The position numbers and the translations under genes are program-made. Below are positions 7,817 to 11,966 of a DNA stretch of 11,966 nt, one piece after another (positions within the stretch are counted from its first letter, which is position 1; each line of letters begins with the position of its first letter). The notes below the pieces were generated by a model. The model was not told the origin of the DNA, did no database searches, and worked only from the letters and a program-made list of their open reading frames with translations. The stretch comes from Prevotellaceae bacterium (lineage in GTDB: Bacteria > Bacteroidota > Bacteroidia > Bacteroidales > UBA932): positions 1-11,966 of the forward strand of contig JAITMY010000105.1 in NCBI GenBank assembly GCA_031290755.1. Reading direction: 5' to 3'.

Positions 7817-8194
7817 ATGAATACACCGGAGAATTTGAAGTACACCGCCGAGCACGAGTGGGTGCTGGCCGAGGCCGACGGCACCGCCACCGTGGGCATT
7901 ACCGACTACGCGCAGAGCCAGCTGGGCGACGTTGTTTTTGTGGACGTCAGCGCGGTAGGCGAAGCGCTGGCCAAGGGCGATACCTTTGGCGCGGTGGAGG
8001 CCGTGAAAACCGTGTCAGACCTGTTCATGCCCGTCAGCGGGCAGGTGCTGGCGCTCAACGACGAGCTGGGCAGCCGCCCCGAGCTGGTGAACCAAGACCC
8101 CTACGGCAAAGGCTGGATGGTGAAGGTGAAGATGAGCGCCCCCGCAGAGCTCGGCACGCTCATGGACGCGGCGGCCTACGCCAAAAGCATGTAG
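7817..8194 (+). CDS. gcvH: Glycine cleavage system H protein
   Basis: H protein carries the lipoyl arm that shuttles the aminomethyl group between the P, T and L proteins during glycine cleavage in the cytoplasm. The 125-residue length is normal. The N-terminal KYTAEHEWV (8-16) and VGITDYAQSQLGDVVFVD (26-43) are family hallmarks. The lipoylated lysine is K64 in the motif VEAVKTVSDL (60-69). The C-terminal NQDPYGKGWMVKV segment is also conserved. No gene for the P, T or L protein is present in this window. The start is 12 bp after the preceding glycosyltransferase gene, with no Shine-Dalgarno. In the 33-bp convergent gap to the next gene I see no clear hairpin with a T-run. Confidence 0.97.
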   Translation: MNTPENLKYTAEHEWVLAEADGTATVGITDYAQSQLGDVVFVDVSAVGEALAKGDTFGAVEAVKTVSDLFMPVSGQVLALNDELGSRPELVNQDPYGKGWMVKVKMSAPAELGTLMDAAAYAKSM

Positions 8195-8227
8195 CCACCC
8201 GCAGGGCAACGCCCCACGCCACGGCGC

Positions 8228-9448
8228 TCATACCCCCATTTCCTCTATCGCCTGATAAACCCGCTCGCAGCTGCCTGTGTCGCGGTAGGCAAAGGTGTCG
8301 TCCACGCGCTGCTGGTACAGCTCCTCCATTTGGAAGCCGCCGCGCACGGTGGTTTCTACGGCGGCCAGCAGCGCGGCCTCGTCCATCACCACCTCGCCAA
8401 AGCCGTCGGCGGCAAAGCTGAAGTAGCCCTCGCGGTAGTGCTTGGTGCGGTACTCCACCTGGTCAAACTGGTAGTACACCAGCGGCTTCTTCATGTAGGC
8501 AAAGTCAAAGGCCACCGAGGAGTAGTCGGTAATCAGCATGGCGCTCTCTTGCAGCAGGTCCATCAGCTGGGTGCTGCTGCTGGTGGCCACCTCGATGCAG
8601 CTGGGGAGGCTGGCCAGCAGGGGGCACATGCGCTGCGCCTCGGGGTGGGGGCGGAAGATGAGCTGCACGCCGTGCCCCTCCAGCAGCGCGTGGAGGCGCT
8701 GGCTGCCCAAAAATCCGGATATAGCCCTGAAGTAGGGCGTGCTCTCAAAGCCTTTGACCAGCCGGTAGCTGTTCTTCTTCTCCGGGTCGCGCTCAATGAG
8801 GTACTTGCGCCAGGTGGGCAGGAACGCGATTTGCCGCTTCGCCGCGCCGCCGGTGAGGTAGTCGTAGCGCGGCGCGCCGACGAGCGGCACCTCCTTTTCG
8901 GCGAAGCCGTAGCCCGGGTGGGCCAGCAGCCACGCCCGCTCGGGCTGGGTGGTGGCCATGAACAGGTCGAAGCCGGTGCTGCGCTTGTTCATCACGTCGC
9001 TCTCATCGTCCTTCACCACGCCGTGGTTGAGCATCACGTAGGCCACGCTGCCCCTGCGCCGAAACAGCGCACGGAACAGCAGGTAGCTCCACGGCATCAT
9101 GTAGCCGCCGTGCGTGGAGATGAGGCGCGCGGCGAAGAACAGCGCCATCTTGTGCTCGTAGCTGTTGTAGCAGATAGCGCTGCCCAGGCTCTGCACCCGG
9201 CCGTAGTCCGGGCTGGCGAAGTCTATCAGGTAGTACACCTTCTGGTCGGGGTGGCGCTCGCGCAGGTACCTGAAGAAGGCGTAGCCGTTGTCCTGCGCCT
9301 CTATGCCGCGCTCGCAGACGAGCCACGCGCCCCGGTACTTGTCCTTGCCCGGGTACGCCATGCTCCGCAGCTTGTAGTAGAGTATCACGGGCATGTTGCA
9401 GCAGTGGCGCAGTATGCCCCTTGCAATGGCCGCTAAGGGAGTTTTCAT
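8228..9448 (-). CDS. CDP-glycerol:glycerophosphate glycerophosphotransferase family protein (TagB/TagF-like)
   Basis: The family transfers glycerol-phosphate or ribitol-phosphate units from CDP-activated donors onto a membrane-linked acceptor, classically for teichoic acids. From the ATG at 9448 the protein is 406 residues. Motifs in order: NHGVVKDD (141-148), PTWR (211-214), RPHPE (266-270) and TDYSSVAFDFAYMKKP (307-322). The HP and DYSS segments match the CDP-glycerol-binding site of TagF. No full membrane helix is visible; the basic and aromatic N-terminus could allow peripheral membrane binding. The frame stays open to an ATG at 9514 formed by the repeat array, but 9448 is preferred because AGGA lies 8 nt upstream. 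In a Gram-negative phylum the product would more likely be a capsule or lipopolysaccharide phosphoglycerol-type substituent than true teichoic acid. Confidence 0.85.
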   Translation of the reverse strand: MKTPLAAIARGILRHCCNMPVILYYKLRSMAYPGKDKYRGAWLVCERGIEAQDNGYAFFRYLRERHPDQKVYYLIDFASPDYGRVQSLGSAICYNSYEHKMALFFAARLISTHGGYMMPWSYLLFRALFRRRGSVAYVMLNHGVVKDDESDVMNKRSTGFDLFMATTQPERAWLLAHPGYGFAEKEVPLVGAPRYDYLTGGAAKRQIAFLPTWRKYLIERDPEKKNSYRLVKGFESTPYFRAISGFLGSQRLHALLEGHGVQLIFRPHPEAQRMCPLLASLPSCIEVATSSSTQLMDLLQESAMLITDYSSVAFDFAYMKKPLVYYQFDQVEYRTKHYREGYFSFAADGFGEVVMDEAALLAAVETTVRGGFQMEELYQQRVDDTFAYRDTGSCERVYQAIEEMGV

Positions 9449-9456
9449 ATGCTTTA

Positions 9457-9460
9457 TCCT
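9457..9460 (-). promoter_or_regulatory. Shine-Dalgarno-like site deciding the TagF-like start
   Basis: AGGA on the minus strand (TCCT at 9457-9460) sits 8 nt before the ATG at 9448. This is the clearest ribosome-binding site in the window, where most genes lack one, and it favours 9448 over the upstream in-frame ATG at 9514. Confidence 0.5.
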
Positions 9461-9512
9461 GTTAGGGTTAGATGAATTAAAAGGGGGAATGACGGGGAGC
9501 CGAGCGGAGGCC

Positions 9513-9635
9513 ATCTACGCACCGGTAGATGCTCTATCTACGCACCGGTAGATGCTCCATCTACGCACCGGTAGACGCTCCATCTACGCACCGGTAGACG
9601 CTCTATCTACGCACCGGTAGATGCTCCCTCTACGC
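9513..9635. repeat. Tandem array: five 23-bp dyad repeats plus a partial sixth
   Basis: Five abutting 23-bp units start at 9513, 9536, 9559, 9582 and 9605. They differ only at unit position 18 (T or C) and position 23 (C or T). Each holds an 18-nt dyad, ATCTAC-GCACCG-GTAGAT, with an inner ACCGGT palindrome. A partial sixth copy at 9628-9635 (CTCTACGC) overlaps the stop codon of the HU-like gene, so its TAG comes from repeat sequence. The T-to-C change in units 3 and 4 breaks the dyad in plus-strand RNA but leaves a G-U pair in minus-strand RNA, the direction in which both flanking genes are transcribed. There are no unique spacers, so this is not CRISPR. The array is in the 181-bp gap between the HU-like and TagF-like genes. 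Its function is unknown. Confidence 0.9.
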
Positions 9636-10343
9636 TGCCCCCACCGTGAGCACTTTGTGAAACCTGCCTACTTTCAGCGTTTTGGCAGCTTTCATGTTGT
9701 TCATGTAGGTGGTGCGCACCTCAAGGTAGTACTCGCCGGCGGCGAGGGTGGCGGGCAGCAGCGCCGTGATGCGGGCGGGCTTGTTGTCCGACACCTGCGT
9801 GAGGCGCACCTCGGGGTTCCTGAGCGGGATGAGGAACACGCCGTTGGCGGGGTCGCTGGCCGTGAACTTGAGGCGGCTGCCGGAGATCTGGAGGATGCCG
9901 CCGAGCGTGAGGTGGTCGTTCACCGCGCCGCTGGCCACGTCTCTCACCTCCACCAGCAGGGGGGTTGCTTCGGGCACCTGCACCTTCTTGGTTTTCACCT
10001 TGGCCAGCGCCTCGCGCAGGGCAAGGCCGGGCGTGAGGTTGATTTTGAGGTGGTGGCGGGCCGGGTCGTAGCTGTCTGAGGCGGTGTTGAACACGCCCGC
10101 AACGGAGGGGTGGGCGTGGAAGAGCCGCGTGCTCACCGCGCCGCCTCCGGCCACGATGCCGGCGATGACCTCCTCGTAGGCCTCGAGCATGGACAGGACT
10201 TCGGGCTTGCCAATGCCCACGTTGAGCTTGAGAATGCCGTCGGCAATCTCGCTGTAGGTGAACGTGTGCACGTTCACCGGGTGCGCCGTGAAGTCGTCGG
10301 GCGACTCTGTCAGCAAATTTTCTACCAGTGTGTAGTCTAACAT
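9630..10343 (-). CDS. HU-like DNA-binding domain / DUF4469 protein
   Basis: This is a 237-residue member of a Bacteroidota family. It has an N-terminal HU/IHF-like domain (about 1-118) and a C-terminal Ig-like DUF4469 domain (about 124-233). The N-terminal part shows the helical segment LSMLEAYEEVIAGIVAGGGAV (about 50-70) and VAGVFNTASDSYDPARHHLKIN (81-102), as in these HU-like proteins. The C-terminal part has the DUF4469 hallmarks LGGILQISGSRLKF (147-160), GVFLIP and AAGEYYLEVRTTY (201-213). The biological role is not established; DNA binding is inferred from the fold only. The start at 10343 (MLDYTLVENL) is chosen because the longer frame back to 10502 runs through two terminators and the end of fba. 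No promoter is evident in the 36 bp between the last terminator tail and the start. The TAG stop lies in the partial repeat unit of the adjoining array. Confidence 0.82.
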   Translation of the reverse strand: MLDYTLVENLLTESPDDFTAHPVNVHTFTYSEIADGILKLNVGIGKPEVLSMLEAYEEVIAGIVAGGGAVSTRLFHAHPSVAGVFNTASDSYDPARHHLKINLTPGLALREALAKVKTKKVQVPEATPLLVEVRDVASGAVNDHLTLGGILQISGSRLKFTASDPANGVFLIPLRNPEVRLTQVSDNKPARITALLPATLAAGEYYLEVRTTYMNNMKAAKTLKVGRFHKVLTVGAA

Positions 10344-10379
10344 AGCGTTTAAGGTTTGAGGGTTGATAGCTGTGAGCTT

Positions 10380-10421
10380 AAAAAAAGCGCGCGCCGCATC
10401 TACGGTAGAGGCCGCGCGCGC
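10380..10421 (-). terminator. Second terminator after fba, with a repeat-like core
   Basis: On the minus strand a 35-nt hairpin (10421 down to 10387) has an 8-bp GC outer stem. An inner stem follows with two mismatches, closing on TCTAC-C-GTAGA. Seven T residues (complement of 10380-10386) come directly after, a textbook intrinsic terminator. The TCTACCG and GTAGATG core resembles the 23-bp repeat unit near 9513-9635 with GTGC removed. Confidence 0.85.
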
Positions 10422-10426
10422 ATGGC

Positions 10427-10467
10427 AAAAAGCCCTGCGGGGGTGCACGCGCGTGCACCCTGGGGGC
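10427..10467 (-). terminator. First terminator after fba, built on a 20-bp palindrome
   Basis: The perfect palindrome GGGTGCACGCGCGTGCACCC (10441-10460) is extended by an outer GCCC/GGGC stem (10464-10467 with 10432-10435) across small internal loops. TTTTT (complement of 10427-10431) follows at once. It begins immediately after the fba stop codon and is separated by only 5 nt from the next terminator hairpin. The palindrome could also serve as a protein-binding site. Confidence 0.75.
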
Positions 10468-11460
10468 CTAAAAGCGGTTGTTGCTGCCGAGCACGTTGAC
10501 AATTTTGTGCTTGTAGAGCTCCTTGAGCGAGTCGCGGGCGGGGCCGAGGTACTTGCGGGGGTCGAACTCTGCGGGCTTGGTGGCGAACACTTCGCGCACG
10601 GCGGCGGTCATGGCCAGCCGCCCGTCGCTGTCGATGTTGATTTTGCACACGGCGGAGGTGGCGGCGCGGCGCAGCTGCTCTTCTGGGATGCCGACGGCGT
10701 CTTTCAGCGCGCCGCCGTACTTGTTGATGGTGGCCACGCTGGCCTGCGGCACGCTCGAGGCGCCGTGCAGCACAATGGGGAAGCCGGGGATGCGCTTTTC
10801 GATGGCCTCGAGGATGTCGAAGCGCAGGGGCGGGGGGATGAGCACGCCGTCGGCGCCGCGGGTGCACTGCTCTGGCCTGAACTTGTTGGCGCCGTGCGAG
10901 GTGCCGATGGAGATGGCGAGCGAGTCCACGCCGGTTTTCTTCAGGAAGTCCTCGACTTCTTCGGGCTGGGTGTAGGTGTGGTGCTCGGCGGAGACTTCGT
11001 CCTCCACGCCGGCCAGCACGCCGAGCTCGCCCTCGACGGTAACGTCGTACTTGTGGGCGTACTCTACCACGGCGGCGGTGATGGCCACGTTGTCTGCGTA
11101 GGGGTGGTGCGAGCCGTCAATCATCACGCTGGAGAAGCCGTAGTCTATGCAGCTCTTGCAGAGGTCGAGCGTGTCGCCGTGGTCGAGGTGCAGCACGATG
11201 GGCACGTTGGCGCCCAGCTCCTTGGCGTACTCCACGGCGCCCTGCGCCATGTAGCGCAGCAGGGTTTGGTTGGCGTACTTGCGCGCGCCGCTGGAGACTT
11301 GGAGTATCACCGGCGACTTTGCCTCCACGCAGGCCTGAACGATGGCCTGCATCTGCTCCATGTTGTTGAAGTTAAAGGCGGGGATGGCGTACTTGCCGGC
11401 CATCGCCTTTTTGAAGAGCTCCCTTGAGTTCACAAGGCCTAAATCTTTGAAAGATGTCAT
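10468..11460 (-). CDS. fba: Class II fructose-bisphosphate aldolase
   Basis: The zinc enzyme interconverts fructose 1,6-bisphosphate with dihydroxyacetone phosphate and glyceraldehyde 3-phosphate in glycolysis and gluconeogenesis. The product is 330 residues, a normal length for class IIB-type enzymes. AIPAFNFNNMEQMQAI (25-40) is the conserved first strand. HLDHGD at 91-96 supplies catalytic D93 and zinc ligand H94. VEGELG (142-147), SIGTSHGANKF (184-194, ligand H189) and VLHGASS (230-236, ligand H232) complete the site. Segment SAEHHTYTQPEEVEDFL (157-173) lies in the active-site loop region. The ATG at 11460 gives MTSFKDLGLVNSRELF, a plausible N-terminus, preceded by an A-rich leader without Shine-Dalgarno. 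Two consecutive terminators follow, so it is probably monocistronic. A related tagatose-bisphosphate aldolase is less likely but not excluded by motifs alone. Confidence 0.95.
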   Translation of the reverse strand: MTSFKDLGLVNSRELFKKAMAGKYAIPAFNFNNMEQMQAIVQACVEAKSPVILQVSSGARKYANQTLLRYMAQGAVEYAKELGANVPIVLHLDHGDTLDLCKSCIDYGFSSVMIDGSHHPYADNVAITAAVVEYAHKYDVTVEGELGVLAGVEDEVSAEHHTYTQPEEVEDFLKKTGVDSLAISIGTSHGANKFRPEQCTRGADGVLIPPPLRFDILEAIEKRIPGFPIVLHGASSVPQASVATINKYGGALKDAVGIPEEQLRRAATSAVCKINIDSDGRLAMTAAVREVFATKPAEFDPRKYLGPARDSLKELYKHKIVNVLGSNNRF

Positions 11461-11501
11461 TGTTGTTTTGTTTTTGCGTTAATACTTCTGTTAAAGCGGG
11501 G

Positions 11502-11533
11502 TGAAGGTAGTAAGAATTATTGGAATGGCCAAA
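11502..11533 (-). promoter_or_regulatory. Probable fba promoter
   Basis: On the minus strand TTTG (11533-11530), a 20-nt spacer and TACCTTCA (11509-11502) resemble TTTG-N19-21-TAnnTTTG, with the last two bases of the -7 element differing. The start would be near 11495, giving a leader of about 35 nt to the ATG at 11460. It overlaps the proposed promoter of the divergent gene. Confidence 0.4.
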
Positions 11534-11548
11534 TTTTTTTTACCTTTA
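11520..11548 (+). promoter_or_regulatory. Probable promoter of the cardiolipin synthase gene
   Basis: TTG at 11520-11522, an 18-nt spacer and TACCTTTA at 11541-11548 match the Bacteroidota pattern except for the final base of TAnnTTTG. The transcript would begin near 11555, about 25 nt before the ATG at 11580. Confidence 0.45.
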
Positions 11549-11579
11549 CTGCTGTTAACTTATTACCCAATGATACGCT

Positions 11580-11966
11580 ATGCTTACTCCGCTGTTTGAC
11601 CTCAACATGCTTGCCGGCGCGGCCTACCTGCTGACGCTGGTGGCCATTGGGCTGGTGGTGCTCCAGCAGCGCGGCGACCCTACCAAAACGCTGGCGTGGA
11701 TGCTGTTCATTGCCTTCGTGCCCGTGGTGGGGCTGGTGTTCTACGCGCTGATAGGCAAGAGCTACCGGCGCGACAAGATTCTTTCGCGCAAGGAGAGCTC
11801 CGACCAGCAGCAGCTGGCGCAGGTGATGGCGCTGCGCTCGGTGAGCGACGACTACCTCGGCTGGTTCCCCTCGTCGCCCAGCGAGCGGCACTTTCGGGGC
11901 ATCGCCCAGCTGCTGGCGCAGGCCAACAAGACCTTCCCCACGCGCAGCAACCACGCGCAGCTGCTG
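11580..11966 (+). CDS. cls: Cardiolipin synthase, N-terminal part (3' end outside window)
   Basis: The 129 residues visible match the start of a phospholipase D-type cardiolipin synthase, a membrane enzyme that joins two phosphatidylglycerols into cardiolipin and glycerol. Two membrane helices (about residues 10-28 and 38-59) are followed by the family's PLDc_N pattern. The second helix includes TLAWMLFIAFVPVVGLVFYA (37-56), then LIGKSYRRDKI (57-67). The soluble part that follows, to the window edge, stops before the two HKD catalytic motifs, so catalysis cannot be confirmed. The frame is open to base 11966. The ATG at 11580 (MLTPLFDLNML) is the first in frame, and an ATG at 11570 in another frame soon stops. 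The gene diverges from fba across 119 bp. Confidence 0.82.
   Translation, partial: MLTPLFDLNMLAGAAYLLTLVAIGLVVLQQRGDPTKTLAWMLFIAFVPVVGLVFYALIGKSYRRDKILSRKESSDQQQLAQVMALRSVSDDYLGWFPSSPSERHFRGIAQLLAQANKTFPTRSNHAQLL

Noticed and set aside
8195..8227. Terminator between gcvH and the TagF-like gene
   Set aside because: Only short, imperfect GC-rich pairings are possible and no T-run follows on either strand.
8330..9436. Long plus-strand open frame opposite the TagF-like gene
   Set aside because: Its composition (runs of Val, Ala, Gly, His) is typical of the antisense of a GC-rich gene, and the minus strand carries clear family motifs.
9449..9514. Longer N-terminus for the TagF-like protein starting at 9514
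   Set aside because: The added 22 residues do not look like the family, the ATG is formed by repeat sequence, and the ATG at 9448 has a well-placed AGGA.
9513..9627. Each repeat unit as a promoter, because TACCGGTG on the minus strand resembles TAnnTTTG
   Set aside because: Two of six defined positions mismatch and no TTG element lies at the right distance.
9513..9635. CRISPR array
   Set aside because: The 23-bp units abut directly with no unique spacers, and no cas genes are in the window.
10344..10502. Longer N-terminus for the HU-like protein starting at 10502
   Set aside because: It would be translated through two intrinsic terminators and overlap the end of fba on the same strand; the 10343 start matches the expected family N-terminus.
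10363..11427. Long plus-strand open frame opposite fba
   Set aside because: It is the antisense shadow of a well-supported aldolase gene and shows no recognisable domain.

Overview
The window looks like ordinary chromosome from a GC-rich member of the Bacteroidota, probably Bacteroidales-like. Three things point there. One intergenic promoter matches the Bacteroidota pattern TTTG-N19-TAnnTTTG exactly and others approach it. Leaders are A-rich and mostly lack Shine-Dalgarno sequences. One gene encodes an HU-like/DUF4469 protein, a type known almost only from this phylum. Genus cannot be read from the sequence. Every call rests on reading the sequence and recalling family motifs; no search was run.

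Left third (1-4135, all +): the 3' end of rnr (RNase R), rpsO (ribosomal protein S15) with its own promoter and a strong terminator, apt (adenine phosphoribosyltransferase) and pnp (polynucleotide phosphorylase). Two 3'-to-5' exoribonucleases, a ribosomal protein and a purine-salvage enzyme form an RNA-turnover neighbourhood. A 17-bp hairpin that can act in both directions closes it against the convergent operon.

Middle (4160-9448): a minus-strand pair, an uncharacterised exported beta-rich protein and a polytopic GT39/GT83-type glycosyltransferase, joined by a one-base TAATG overlap. It diverges from a plus-strand GT2-like glycosyltransferase that is followed after 12 nt by gcvH (glycine cleavage H protein). 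The 181-bp divergent spacer holds a 14-bp-armed inverted repeat that appears to build two face-to-face promoters. Next, convergent to gcvH, is a CDP-glycerol glycerophosphotransferase-like (TagB/TagF family) gene. Together these suggest surface-polysaccharide functions.

Right (9449-11966): an array of five 23-bp dyad-containing tandem repeats lies between the TagF-like gene and an HU-like/DUF4469 protein gene. Two consecutive terminators follow fba (class II fructose-bisphosphate aldolase). fba diverges from a truncated cardiolipin synthase gene at the window edge.

Most of the window is housekeeping. The least explained structure is the repeat array next to the HU-like gene, together with a related dyad inside the terminator on that gene's other side. 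No stretch over about 300 bases lacks a gene; the longest gaps are 181 bp (6733-6913 and 9449-9629).
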